A DNA stretch of 64,000 nt, from the NCBI GenBank assembly GCA_028564925.1, contig CM053033.1, positions 203,894,607 to 203,958,606 on the forward strand. Direction: 5' to 3'. The first letter of the stretch is position 1. Every line of letters begins with the position of its first letter. Source of the DNA: Lithobates sylvaticus. Taxonomy: Eukaryota; Chordata; Amphibia; Anura; Ranidae. The notes under the pieces were generated by a model that saw only the letters and a program-made list of their open reading frames with translations, made no database searches and was not told the DNA's origin. This document shows, piece after piece, positions 10,798 to 21,165 of the stretch. The translations under genes were made by a program, and so were the position numbers.

Positions 10798-11006
10798 GCC
10801 CATCTACGGGCAACACCCTGGCACAGGATGCCATGTACACGTGATTCTAAACGTGATTTCATTGTTTGTGAGATATATGTCTTTCAACTTCTGCTAATGT
10901 AAGCAATTTCATTGTTATATGATTTTTCAGCATATTGAAGTATAATAGGGTTATTTAAAACATATATTTCTAAGCATTTTAAACTTAATGAAGATAAGCT
11001 ATATTT
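10798..11006 (+). repeat. 209-bp exact duplication, copy 1
   Basis: This segment, starting GCCCATCTACGGGCAACACC, is repeated without a difference at 11,051-11,259. The spacing is 253 bp, with 44 bp between copies. Identity over 209 bp in a decayed element points to a recent duplication or an assembly effect. Confidence 0.92.
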
Positions 11007-11050
11007 CTATGCATATTCATAATTGACATTTAAAGGTATAATACTTAATT

Positions 11051-11259
11051 GCCCATCTACGGGCAACACCCTGGCACAGGATGCCATGTACACGTGATTC
11101 TAAACGTGATTTCATTGTTTGTGAGATATATGTCTTTCAACTTCTGCTAATGTAAGCAATTTCATTGTTATATGATTTTTCAGCATATTGAAGTATAATA
11201 GGGTTATTTAAAACATATATTTCTAAGCATTTTAAACTTAATGAAGATAAGCTATATTT
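11051..11259 (+). repeat. 209-bp exact duplication, copy 2
   Basis: Identical to 10,798-11,006 base for base by my reading. It runs into a poly-T stretch at 11,257 and beyond, where the copies diverge. Confidence 0.92.
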
Positions 11260-11435
11260 TTTTTTCTTAATTTCTCTAAAAACAAATACATTACAACACA
11301 TGACATCACTTCCAATTTTTTTTTCTATTGCACGAGAATTTTCGTGACTTTATTTAGCTATTCAATTTCTACTTGCGATTATTAACTGAAAGCGGTCATA
11401 CGATCGGTCGTACGATATTCGGATCGTGTGTACAG

Positions 11436-11750
11436 TGCAAAGTGGGTTTGCCTTTCGTAAATAACCCCCAGAGTGTTGGCTTCTTCATCAATTTTTGACC
11501 AAGTACCTCCCAAAAACTTGCACCATCCCATAAATATTCTGTAACAGGCCAAGTCCAACCTTGACCAGGAAAATGGCGGCTATGGTTTCTACCATCCCAC
11601 AAATAGCAGACCTGACCCTTTTGGTAAGCTACAGGAAAATTTGTTTGCCAACCCAAACCTCAGTAAAGGTGCCATTTCCTGGCAAAGTGCAATTCCTTGT
11701 TTTCAGCAAATACGTGCATAGTTCTGTGTAACCTACAAAGAATCAACACT
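11436..11750. other. No feature seen
   Basis: Moderate-composition DNA between two MITEs. No recognisable repeat or coding signal. Confidence 0.35.
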
Positions 11751-12180
11751 TATGCCCCGTACACACGGTCGGAAATTCCGACGGAAAATGTACGATCGGA
11801 CCATGTTGTCGGAAAATCCGCCCGTGTGTGGGCTCCATCTGACTATTTCCGTCAGAATTTCAGACGGAAAAAATTTGAGATCCTGCTCTCAAATTTTCCG
11901 ATAACAAAATCTTATCGGACCTTTTCCGATCGTGTGTAGAGAATTCCGACAGACAAAGTGCCACACATGCTCAGATCAAACTACGAGACCAAAGCTATTG
12001 GCTAATAGCCTCTACGTAGTTCCGTCGTACGCAACGACCGTCACCACGTTCAGAATGATCGGATTTTCCAACAACTTTGTCCGACCGTGTGTATGCAACA
12101 CCAGTGTCGGACAAAATCCATCTGAAAAAAATCCTACGGATTTTGTTGTTGGAATTTCCGACCATGTGTACGGGGGCTTA
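11751..12180. mobile_element. GTACACACGG-type MITE, copy H1
   Basis: It starts ATGCCCCGTACACACGGTCG and ends ATGTGTACGGGGGC, so the ends are inverted copies flanked by TTA-like trinucleotides. The interior repeats TCCGAC/GTCGGA words and the segment AAAGCTATTGGCTA found in H2 and H3. The trinucleotide flanks fit PIF/Harbinger insertion, which is inference. Confidence 0.72.
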
Positions 12181-12780
12181 TGTATTCATAACCCATGGAT
12201 TACATGACTGGTTGTAGAGTGCAATAATCATCATACGCAAATGTGCCTGAAAAATCTCAGATCTGCTCGTTTACGGCGCACCATGACAAAGTTCTGCTTA
12301 TTTTACAGTGGCAAGCTTAAACTGGATTGGCATCCCAAGCCAGCCTGTGCAATGAGGAGATACTGATAGCAGATCATTGCAGCATAGCAGAGTCCTATCC
12401 GCCCACCACTTCTGCTGAACCAAGACACTGTTTTTTTTTTTTCTTTGCTACCGCGTTTTAATCACCCGATAGGGAGCGTGGGCTGAGTGTTTCTGTGTGA
12501 GTGAGAGGAGCTTTCACAGTATTAATGATAGATGGATCACTTCCACTAAAGAAGCATCAGAACACAGGCTTCTCACTCCTTTGTAATCTACTGGGTATGC
12601 AGGGCATTTCTAAAGTGAGGTGCTAGCTTAGGTATATATTTCCCAGCGTCACTTGTGATGAGGGCTGTGCGTAAAATCTGTAATAGAAAACAGCCACCCA
12701 TCTACTCCTGATACATACAAATGAGAAAAACAGCCTTCTGCATCACCGGTTCTACTGGCTTCATGATGCAGATCCCTCAT
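12181..12780. other. No feature seen
   Basis: Probably unique or old DNA with a poly-T run near 12,431-12,442. A LINE relic may begin in its right part, but I see no supporting residues before about 12,940. Confidence 0.3.
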
Positions 12781-12939
12781 CCTAGTGCTAGTTGCAGGCA
12801 TAAAAAAGGTAGTGCCTAGTCCATGTTCATCCCATCTCACGTCATACAAAAAAAAAGTGCTGCAGAAACCAAGAGTTGCAGGAACCTCCAAAATCCTGCC
12901 ATTGCTGCCAAAGTGCAAAAAACGGAAAACTAAATCTAC

Positions 12940-13683
12940 GACACCATGGACTCCACCCACCATCCTTGGACAGACCATTCCCCTAAGCATAAAAGCCAAA
13001 AGTCTCTGAATCATCTTCGATTCAGAAATGTCAATGGATGCACAAATAGGATCAGTTGTCAGCGGATCCTACCACCTTCTACGCCTGCTATGTAGACTCA
13101 TCCCCTTCATTCCAGAAAAGGAAAAAGCCATAGTGGTAGGAACAATCATCAACTCTCAACCCGACTACCTAAACTCCCTCTACATAGGACTACCTAAATT
13201 CCAGATTGCACGCCTACAAATCGTTCAAAACACGTCAGCAAGACTAGTCACAGGAAAAAAAAACATGGGAATCCATCTCCCCATCCCTGAGGACCCTCCA
13301 TTGGCTAACCGCAAAGGGTCAGATTACATTCAAGACCCTCTGCCTCACCCACAAATGCACACAAGGAGATGCTCCTCAATACTTATGCGAAAAAATACAA
13401 CACTACACTCCCAATCGCAACCTCCGATCTAACAACCAAAACCTCCTCCTCATCCCCAAGTCCCGGTACAAATCAAGGGGAGAACGAAGATTTGCTGTCC
13501 AAGGACCACAGCTATGGAACGCTCTACCTACGAACATCCGCTTGGAAAAAGACCATCGGGCCTTTAGGAAAAAACTCAAGACCCACCTCTTCTAAGAAGG
13601 AATCAACACAGGTCGGATCAAGCGCCTCAAGGCGATTCAGTTCGCAGTTGCAGCGCTATACAAATCATTCATTCATTCATTCA
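12940..13683 (+). pseudogene. L2-like LINE 3' end (reverse transcriptase C-terminus and tail)
   Basis: The plus strand encodes pieces of the C-terminal part of a CR1/L2-clade LINE ORF2. Recognisable strings are YLNSLYIGLP, then IARLQIVQNTSARLVTG, and further on GERRFAVQGPQLWNALP and FRKKLKTHLF before a stop at 13,593-13,595. The strings lie in different frames (13,028-13,432 versus the frame of 13,479-13,595), so at least one frameshift is present. The 3' end reads GCGCTATACAAAT and then a CATT microsatellite (13,661-13,682), the usual form of an L2 tail. It is a 5'-truncated dead copy; retrotransposition of its kind uses target-primed reverse transcription. Confidence 0.82.
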
Positions 13684-14066
13684 AAGTCCTGCAGGCACTA
13701 TCTGATAATGACAAAGCTTACCTGCCCTTCCTGCCTCCTGCACATTTCTATTGGACAATGAGGCAACCTATAATATTGATGGCCAATAGTGGTGTATACA
13801 AGGTGGGAGGTACCATTCTTTACAAGAAATGGTGGGCAGAGGCTTCACTGTTAATATTTTAAAATGGCTTTTTAGAAACCTTGCGTAATTTGGGTGGTTA
13901 TAAATGAAAAGAAATTTGCAAAAGAAGAGGCACCGCCACTCGGATTATATATATTTTATCCAAAAATATATTAAAAAAAACAATTAAATCATATCATATC
14001 ATCTGCTGTACCTTTGGCCCTTCTATCATATTTCTTGGAACCTTGCATTACATTCCCAGGCACTGG
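13684..14066. other. No feature seen
   Basis: A/T-rich DNA with an internal TATCATATCATAT stretch. No repeat ends recognised. Confidence 0.35.
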
Positions 14067-14074
14067 ACTGTGTG

Positions 14075-14935
14075 CATAGGCGTGCGCAGGGGGTGTGTCG
14101 GGTGTGGGCACACCCTAATTAACCGGTGCCGCACAGATTCCCCTGCTGATATTTCACCAAAGTCCCCCACCAGCCTCTGCCCTACTGACAAGTCCACCGC
14201 TCTACTGACGCCATCCACTGGCCTACTAACACCGTCCATGTTTTAATACATTTGGGGTGCACACCCTAATGAAATAGGCTGCGCACACCAGGGCCGTCTT
14301 TAATATTGATTGGACCCTGGGCAAAACTTTTCTTGGGCCCCCCCCATGCAGATTCACTCTCCACCTGCTCTGAGACAAACAATAAATAGCAGCTAGACTC
14401 AAAATCAGTTTACTGAATCAGATCAGGCAGCTATTGCGATTGGTTGCCAGAGGTTACAGTGTATCATTACCGCTCACTGACTGGTTGCTAGAGGTCACAG
14501 CACACATTACGGCTCACTGATTAGTTGCTAGAGGTTACAGCACATGATTTCTGCTTGTTGATAGGTTGTTAGAGATTACTGTGAATATGACCTCAGGGGG
14601 GCATGATATACATATGAATGCCGTGGGTGCTGCTATTTACATATGAATGCCACCACTATTTACATATGAATGCCGGTAATTTACATGTAAACACAGGGTC
14701 TGCAGGTGAGTCATCTGTACACAACAATAGGGCAGAACTGGGCAGCATTAGTAGCAGCACTTCACACTGAGATATTGGGACACAGCACAGGACTAAAACC
14801 TCAAGGGGCGAGGGAATTTAAACCAGGATAGTTGGCAAGTATGAGGCAGCTGCTTTGGGCCCCACAACAATGACAGGGCCCAGGGCAGCTGCCCCTTTTG
14901 CCCTGCCTTAAAAACGGCCCTGGCGCACACCTATG
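14075..14935. mobile_element. Outer hAT MITE with 8-bp target duplication ACTGTGTG
   Basis: The ends are CATAGGCGTGCGCA and TGCGCACACCTATG-like, and ACTGTGTG flanks both sides (14,067-14,074 and 14,936-14,943). Eight-base duplications are the hAT hallmark. Its sequence is interrupted at 14,289-14,922 by a second hAT element. Without that insert it is only about 220 bp. Confidence 0.85.
14289..14922. mobile_element. Inner hAT MITE (CAGGGCCGTCTTTAA) nested in the first
   Basis: Inverted ends are CAGGGCCGTCTTTAA on the left and TTAAAAACGGCCCTG on the right. The 8-bp duplication GCGCACAC occurs at 14,281-14,288 and 14,923-14,930. The interior repeats GGTTGCTAGAGGT three or four times and ACATATGAATGCC three times. 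No transposase is encoded. Confidence 0.88.
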
Positions 14936-14943
14936 ACTGTGTG

Positions 14944-15564
14944 GTATATAGAAGCTGGTTTATGGCAGTGCTCAGATAGATATGTTGCTCAACTCTATAA
15001 GAACAAGGGATTGTACTATATAAACCCTAGTAGACACGAACACTTCTCACATACCCTGTTGCCCCCATATCCATTTTTTCGGTCCATGCATGATGTCTCT
15101 GCCTTCACTTACCTGCATTCCGCATTTGTATATATAATTCTGTACATCTGCTTAATCTCCTGAGGTAGCGCTCTTTAGCATGAAACATGTTGAGCAGGAA
15201 TTAATTATCCCAGGTTGCAGCAGCCCCCAACTGAGTGTCATCGGCGCACAGAGTATCTTTAGGAGTTAATCGTTAGCATATTTATATGTCAGAGAGCCTA
15301 GCAAACCTGTGGGACAGATTGGTACATTATTGGAAAGAAACAATGCACATACTTTTTGATAAGATTCAATTTTAAATGTTGTTTTTTTATATCGTTTTTT
15401 TAATAAAGATGTACACATTTTAATATAGTACTGAATGTTGATGTCTAAACAGTCCATCTTCTGTTACAAATTTCTTTCTGGTTAATGTTAGGACGTGGCG
15501 TAGCTTATCTTATTGGTGTCCACAGTGTCACCCTGTGGTGACATATCTTCCTGCCTATTGGTTA
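14944..15564. other. No clear feature; weak relation to GAAACATGTTGAGC repeat words
   Basis: Around 15,160-15,200 the phrase CTCCTGAGGTAGCGCTCTTT and then GAAACATGTTGAGCAGG resembles the fold-back arms near 4.85 and 5.54 kb (CCTGAGGAAG, AACGCGTTG). The remainder has no recognisable content. Confidence 0.35.
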
Positions 15565-15567
15565 TAA

Positions 15568-15804
15568 GGTCTGGTTCACACTTATGCAGGTTGCAGTTGA
15601 TGCATATTCCAGGTGCATTTTGGGTTTTTCAATACACATTTTTGATCCATTGAAGTCTATGGAACCAAAAAACACAACCTGCTGGTCCCTGGCCCTTTCC
15701 ATAAAGTGTGAAAGTGGCCCATAGGAAACCATGTTAAATGGACTGTGGTGTGTTTCTGCAAAACTGAAAACGCACTAAAAAATGCATAGGCGTGAACCAG
15801 GCCC
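15568..15804. mobile_element. Harbinger-like MITE (GGTCTGGTTCACAC ends)
   Basis: The left end GGTCTGGTTCACACTTATGC, preceded by TAA, is answered on the right by GCGTGAACCAGGCCC. The interior has the phrase TTGAAGTCTATGGAACC, common in palindromic MITEs of this type. The right flank is not a clean TAA. Confidence 0.6.
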
Positions 15805-15839
15805 GAATGAGGCCTTCAAGCCACAAAACATGTTTATTT

Positions 15840-16560
15840 GTAAAAGTATTTTCCATTTCAATAATTTTATTGATTTTCAATACAGAAGTAACAACAGTAA
15901 TGCAGGGGCAGTGGAATATTTTGCAATAATAACAGACAAGCAGGGTAATATCAGTGGAATACAATAACCCAGCCATTCTCAATCTCAACCAGAGTTCTGT
16001 GGAACCCTAGGGTTTCTCAAGGGGTTCCTTGAACTGTGGTTGACTGAGCTCCCATTTGATGGTATCTGTTTAGTTGTAGAACCAATGCCACTTGGCAAAG
16101 CCAGTGGCATGACAAAAATTATCTTTTTAGCTATCCATGGGTGGAATTCTGACCAGCACAAGAAGCATTTTTACCATTACCATCCGATGAGTTGGTTTAA
16201 GTAAGGTTTCCCCAAGACCTGAAAATTATTTTAGGGGCTTCTCTGGGGTAAAAAAGTTGAGGAAGGCTGCAATAAATGGTCAACAAATGCAGGAAATTAT
16301 ACCCTTAATGGGGGCTTGTGATTTGTGTAACCTGGAGAGTCCCCCAACCAGAGTGGTATCCGGGAAAGAAAGGGGGAACAGGGAAGAATAGACGTGGGTG
16401 AGGGGAAGAGGGGCAGGAGGAATGGAAAGAGAAATGGCAGGAATGTAGGAAGGGGGAAGGTAAAGGTGAGAGGGTGGGCAAATAAAGGAAGAGAGCGTGT
16501 CTTCTCTAACGAACTCGGGGTCAAATATAGGATGTAAAAACTATAAATAACAAAAACTAG
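15840..16560 (-). mobile_element. Possible LINE 3'-end remnant on the minus strand
   Basis: On the minus strand the segment near 15,845-15,900 reads TGTATTGAAAATCAATAAAA, a typical tail of LINE-1-like elements. The flanking part (16,270-16,560) is purine-rich on the plus strand and could be its 3' UTR. No reverse transcriptase residues were found, so the call is tentative. It is split by the hAT element at 15,970-16,269. Confidence 0.35.
15970..16269. mobile_element. hAT MITE (CAGCCATTCTCAA ends)
   Basis: The left end CAGCCATTCTCAATCTCAAC and right end AAAGTTGAGGAAGGCTG are inverted copies. They are flanked by CAATAACC (15,962-15,969) and CAATAAAT (16,270-16,277), an 8-bp duplication matching at six positions. 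This wording is widespread among vertebrate Charlie-like hAT elements. Confidence 0.75.
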
Positions 16561-17145
16561 AAAGAGTTGAAGACAGAAAAGCAATTAAGCCAGGGTTCCC
16601 TCACCTTAAAATCCTGACCTGTGAACCATTAAGGATGCTAGACAGCTTCTTATTGATTAGCATTCCGTTCAAGCGCTCTTTAACTTCTCGGAGATTAACC
16701 TTGGGCCTCTTCCAGGCTTTGGCTATAGTTTGGCAGCCAAAAATAAGTATTTGTAGAAGCATTTTACTGACTCTCTAAATTGGTATACTAACAGCTGTAA
16801 ACAATCTTCTCTCATTTAATTGTGACAGCTATGTCAATTCTCCACCACAATGGTCATTTTCTTTAATGTCTATCATAAATTACTTGACAGTGTTCAGTCA
16901 GTTTATAAAGAAACTACCCTATGGCAGCCCCAGATTCATAGGCTCTGCTTCGGGGGCCATGTACCCATTCCATGCATCAAACTCAGCCCTGCAGATGAGT
17001 CTGTACAGCCAAGGCGTATCCATTTACTTATATAGGCTGCCTGCATGCCGCTACATGCTAGTACAAAAAGATATATAATGGTGCTCTCTGCCCACGTGAA
17101 TGACCCCCTAAAAATATTGACAGCAAGTTTTGTAATTACCGCATA
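16561..17145. other. No feature seen
   Basis: Mixed DNA with no recognisable repeat ends or exon. Possibly unique. Confidence 0.35.
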
Positions 17146-18239
17146 TACTCGAGTATAAGCCGAGTTTTTCAGCACATTTTTTTGTGCTGAAAGTACCCCC
17201 CATCGGCTTATACTCGAGTCAAGCCCTTTTCTGCAGCAGAGAATGACATTTTCCGACCCGACTTTGGGGCCCCAAAGTCGGTTCGGAAAATGTCCCGCTG
17301 CAGAAAAGTGCTTGAAATTTTCCGACCCGACTTTGGGGCCGCGTATCTCGGGGCCACTTGGTGCTAGGAACCCAAATTTGGTGTGCAAACCCAGTGGAAC
17401 CAACACTACAACATATCCAAGTTTGGGGTTCCTAGCCCCAAGTGGCCTTGAGATACAGGGCCCCAAATCCGGTCAACTGTGTCCATCTGCAGCAATGTCA
17501 TTTCGGGACCCTTTGGGTCCAGAGACCCCAAATTTGGCTGCAGCTAGGGGCATTTAGGAACCCTTAAAGTGGAAGTAAACCCTTTCATATGACTTTGGCC
17601 TACAGGTAAGCCTAGATTAAGGCTTACCTGTAGGTCCAATAAATATCTCCTAAACCTACATGGAGATATTTAGCGATGAAAAGGCATCGCTGTCTACGGC
17701 GCGCAGGCGCACTGAGGGCGCACTGCATATGCCGATCTCACGGCCATATGCCGATCTCGTGCGCATGCGCGGGAGTGACGTCTCGCCGCTCCAGCGAATG
17801 ATAGCGCTGGAGCGGCGAGACCCGGAAGTCACTCTGGCCCTGGATGGCGGCGAAGAAGATGGAAGATAAGGACGGCTTCGGGGGCTTTGTTTTCAGGTAC
17901 GTTTTTCATAATGAGCTAGTATGCTATGCCTTTGCCTTGCAGGGTGTCTTTTTTTTTTTTTTAAGAGGCTTTACTTCCTCTTTAACTACCAAGTTTGAAG
18001 TTCGGGGGACCTATGGCTGCAAATGAGCACAGTGAGGCATTCAAATGGGCACAGTGAGGCTGCAAATGGGCACAGTGAGGCTGCAAATGGGCATTGTTGA
18101 CCCTCTTTTCCACTTACAGTAGCTGCGCATTTCTCACCCTAGGCTTATACTTGAGTCAATACGTTTTCACCGTTTTTTGTGGTAAAATTAGGTGCCTCTG
18201 CTTATATTCAGGTCGGCTTATACTCGAGTATATACGGTA
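17145..18239. mobile_element. TA-flanked element with CTCGAGTATAAGCCGA ends
   Basis: The left end CCGCATATACTCGAGTATAA (then GCCGA) is matched inverted by the right end TCGGCTTATACTCGAGTATA (then TACGG). TA stands on both sides, which fits Tc1/mariner-type insertion. The interior holds strong palindromes: 17,247-17,292 is an almost perfect 46-bp hairpin, and 17,341-17,377 pairs with 17,421-17,458. A type E TTAA MITE is nested at 17,564-17,985. GGGCACAGTGAGGCTGCAAA repeats near 18,020-18,090. Confidence 0.72.
17564..17985 (+). mobile_element. Type E TTAA MITE, nested
   Basis: Left TTAA plus AGTGGAAGTAAACCC and right GCTTTACTTCCTCT plus TTAA. It shares with other type E copies the palindrome around CCTACAGGTAAGCC/GGCTTACCTGTAGG, the CpG-rich centre, and donor/acceptor-like words. 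It interrupts the element with CTCGAGTATAAGCCGA ends. Confidence 0.75.
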
Positions 18240-18583
18240 CATTAACATGTTAGTTGTAGTGGTAGGGTTTAGATCTACTTTAGTGCCACAATGTGAACAA
18301 ATTACAACGCATTTATTGAATGATATATTTTACTAATATGTTATAAAATAAATACTTAAATGCATTTTTTCACTACATGCAAGCTCTTAATTTATGTTAC
18401 ACGCATATTATTCCTTATCTACACTGAGAAAGATTACATTTTTGCCCCTGTTCTTGTCGCTTCGCAACTCAAACCTCATTTTCGATGTGTACACCAACAG
18501 GCACACTTAAATTTTGCTGAATATGGTTATTTTTTCTTATTTCTGACACATTTTCTATTATATACATATTGAATCTCAACTCT
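18240..18583. other. No feature seen
   Basis: A/T-rich spacer without recognisable repeat or coding content. Confidence 0.35.
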
Positions 18584-18923
18584 TTAAAGAGGAGCTTTAG
18601 CCAGGGTCCCAAAATCAGAAAACTGTAGCTGCTGACCTTTAATAAATAGAAACTCTCCTGTCCCAGGATCCAGCACCCTCCTCACCGGGGCCAGTTCTTC
18701 GCTGTTTTTTGGGTCCCTGGTGCCGGCATGTTAACTGCGGAAATCCGGCTGTGACTCCTTGTGGTTTCACAGCCAGGTCCCCACTGCGCATGTTCGATCC
18801 CTGCTGCACATTGTGAATGGTCCCTAAACAAGGTACCCGCCTAAACAAGGTACCCGCTTGTGGGGGGTGGATTGTGGGAGCCGGAGAGTGAAGTTCCGCT
18901 TTAAAGTGGAACTTCACTCTTAA
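18584..18923. mobile_element. Type C TTAA MITE
   Basis: Left TTAA plus AGAGGAGCTTTAGCC and right GAAGTTCCGCT plus TTAA (18,901-18,904), immediately followed by a short inverted end, AGTGGAACTTCACTCTTAA. It shares the word GCTGCTGACCTTTAATAAAT with the type C copies at 38.1 and 41.6 kb. Confidence 0.65.
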
Positions 18924-18993
18924 TCAACATTGACTATCTTGAATCCTTATGCTGCTAGCATTAGTAAATAGAAGTATATTATATTTACGTGTT

Positions 18994-19750
18994 TTAACCA
19001 CTTCCGGACCGCCCACCGTCGTTATACGTCGGTACGTTGAAGAGGAGTATCGTTGTTATGGCAGCAGCTAGCTGCCATAACCCCAGTATCTTCTTCAGCG
19101 AGTGGTCCGCTTCAAGATAAAAGTGGTCTCTGCAGCGGATTCACCGCAAGATTACTTTTATCAGTGGCGGGAGAGGGGCCCCCCCTTCCACCGCACTCCG
19201 GTGCCCTCCGCCGCTTACCAGAGCCATCGGCAGCAGGGGAGGCGATCGGATCTTCTCTCTTGTGTGACATGGAGACGAGTGAGGGGAAGATGGCCCCCAC
19301 CAGTCTCCATATCATTGCAGGGTAGAAGCGACGTCAAATCGTCACTTCCGCCCATAGCTCTTAAAGGGCCATTTTTTTTTTTTTTTTTAATTACATTTTT
19401 TTTTTTTATTATTGTATTTTAGTGTAAATATGAGATTTGATTTTTTTTTTTGACCCCAGATCTCATATTTAAGAGGTCCTGTCATGCTTTTTTTTTCTAT
19501 TACAAGGGATGTTTACATCCCTTGTAATAGGAAAAAAAAAAAAGTGACACGATTCTTTTTTTTTAAAGAACAGTGTAAAAATAAAAAATAAAGGATAAAA
19601 TAAATAATAAAAAAAAAAACACGCCACGTCCCGATGCGCGCAGAAGCGAACGCATACGTGAGTAGCGCCACATATGAAAACTGTGTTCAAACCACACATG
19701 TGAGGTATTGCCGCGATCGGTAGAGCGAAAAAAAATGTTTTTAACTTGTA
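18994..19750 (+). mobile_element. Type T element, right end lost
   Basis: It opens TTAACCACTTCCGGACCGCC. The interior has long poly-T runs and the hairpin ACAAGGGATGTTTACATCCC at about 19,502-19,521, an exact short inverted repeat. The TTAA right end was not found; similarity to other repeats fades near 19,750. A related fragment lies reversed at about 38.7-39.2 kb. Confidence 0.6.
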
Positions 19751-20260
19751 AACAACAAATCTCAGAAAGAGGCTCGGTCCTTAAGTGTTTTTTTTACATT
19801 TATTTAGTTACTTCCTGGTTTCTATGCCTAGGCAAATTATCTCATACATCCCAGGAGTCTTCAGGAGGGGAGGAGGGGTTTCTCAGCTAAGCACACCCTC
19901 CTGCCTGCATGCCTGAGCTAAGGGCAAATGGATTTAAGGAAGTAAAAGTTACATGAATCATCTGCCCTTATTCAAGGTGGCCGTGGCCAGAAATGCTAGG
20001 GAGTGTTTTTCTAAGAGATTTCTCAGCAAAATAAAGCATGAGGACATGGATGGATATGGGGAGTTTGCTTTGAATATTAAAAATCAATTCATTAGCATTT
20101 TTGGTTTGTGGTGCTCACAGACAGTGTAGTTCCGTTTAATTATATTTAAAGCCAATCACTAAAATATCATGTTAATGTAATTTTAAAAGCCATTTTCAAT
20201 ATTTTCTTTCTTTTCCAAGGATTCAATATTTTCATTAAAATAATAACTACTGACCCTGCA
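19751..20260. other. No feature seen
   Basis: Possibly unique. No exon or RNA signal seen. Confidence 0.3.
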
Positions 20261-20720
20261 TGAAAGTGGTTGTAAACCCTTACAAACCACTTTGACCTAC
20301 AGGTAAGCCTAGATTGAGGCTTACCTGTAGGTCCAAGAAATATCTCCTAAACCTACACGGTTTAGGAGATATTTGCCAAAAGACAGGCACCGCTGTCTAC
20401 GGTGCATGCACCGTAGACAGTGGCACGCAGGCGTACTGAGTGCGCCTCTCTCAACGGCGATATGCCGCGAGTGGCGGCTCCCGTGCGCACGCGCGTGAGT
20501 GACGTCATAGCGGCGCCGTCGAATGACAGTGCCAGAGCCGCGAGACCCACCAAGAAGATGGAGGCTCCGTACACAAGGGGACAGCGGTGACTTCGCTGGC
20601 TCCGGTGTCAGGTAAGTGACACATAATGAACTACTATGCGATGCATAGTAGTCCATTATGCTTTACCTTTGCAGGGAAACAAAGAGGAAGTAAACCCATA
20701 AGGGTTTACTTCCTCTTGAA
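20261..20720 (+). mobile_element. Type E MITE flanked by TGAA instead of TTAA
   Basis: Inverted ends are AGTGGTTGTAAACCC and GGGTTTACTTCCTCT. Both flanks read TGAA, so this copy appears to have used a TGAA target. The interior has the palindrome CCTAAACCTACACGG/TTTAGGAGATATT, a TGACGTCA site at 20,500-20,507, and CAGGTAAGTGACAC with CCTTTGCAG further on. Confidence 0.75.
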
Positions 20721-21157
20721 GGTCCTTGTTCAGACAATTCTAATTATAGGGTGACAACACTGTGCCCCTGTTACACAACTGTGTTCTTGCATTGTCACCC
20801 TGTTATAGTCATTGTCATAGTCACACATTCTGATTGAGACTACAGGTAGCCGCTTCAACACCGAACTGTTTCTCAAGTAGGAAGCCCACCCTGAGAAATG
20901 CCACGGAGCCACGGTTGGAGTGTATGTAGGTAGAAAGAGGCTGCAGGGACACAGTAGCACTGACATGCACAAAATATTTAAAAAAATGCGAGCAAATATT
21001 TAAACAGAATTTGTTTATGTTAGGATTTACATCTACTTTGTTATAATAGTGCAGCTTTACCTTTTAGGCATAGGTGTGTGTGCTGTTATTCACTTGTATT
21101 CTCTCCTTGTTAAAACAGAAATATCAGTCCAGTGTCAAGCTGTAGTGTGCCAAGTAA
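20721..21157. other. No feature seen
   Basis: The words CAGGGTGACAATGCAAGAAC and the local inverted copy near 20,745-20,800 hint at an old MITE, but no clear ends were found. Confidence 0.3.
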
Positions 21158-21165
21158 TTCTCTAT

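Larger units (their letters stand above)
10372..11435. mobile_element. ATACACACGATCCG-type MITE with inverted ends
   Basis: The left arm (about 10,384-10,405, ACACGATCCGAATATCGTAC) returns inverted at about 11,408-11,431. The left flank wording (TAATGGCCCATACACACG) resembles the GTACACACGG family at 11.75, 23.8, 26.0 and 29.7 kb, suggesting one superfamily. The interior is A/T-rich and contains an exact duplication. No protein is encoded. Confidence 0.65.

Noticed and set aside
16297-16584. Minus-strand Leu/Phe/Pro-rich open frame resembling a membrane protein
   Set aside because: Purine-rich low-complexity sequence in probable LINE 3' DNA; no signal of conservation.
17243-17557. Plus-strand 104-codon open frame with repeated FSDPTLGP
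   Set aside because: It crosses the internal palindromes of the TA-flanked element and repeats because the DNA does.
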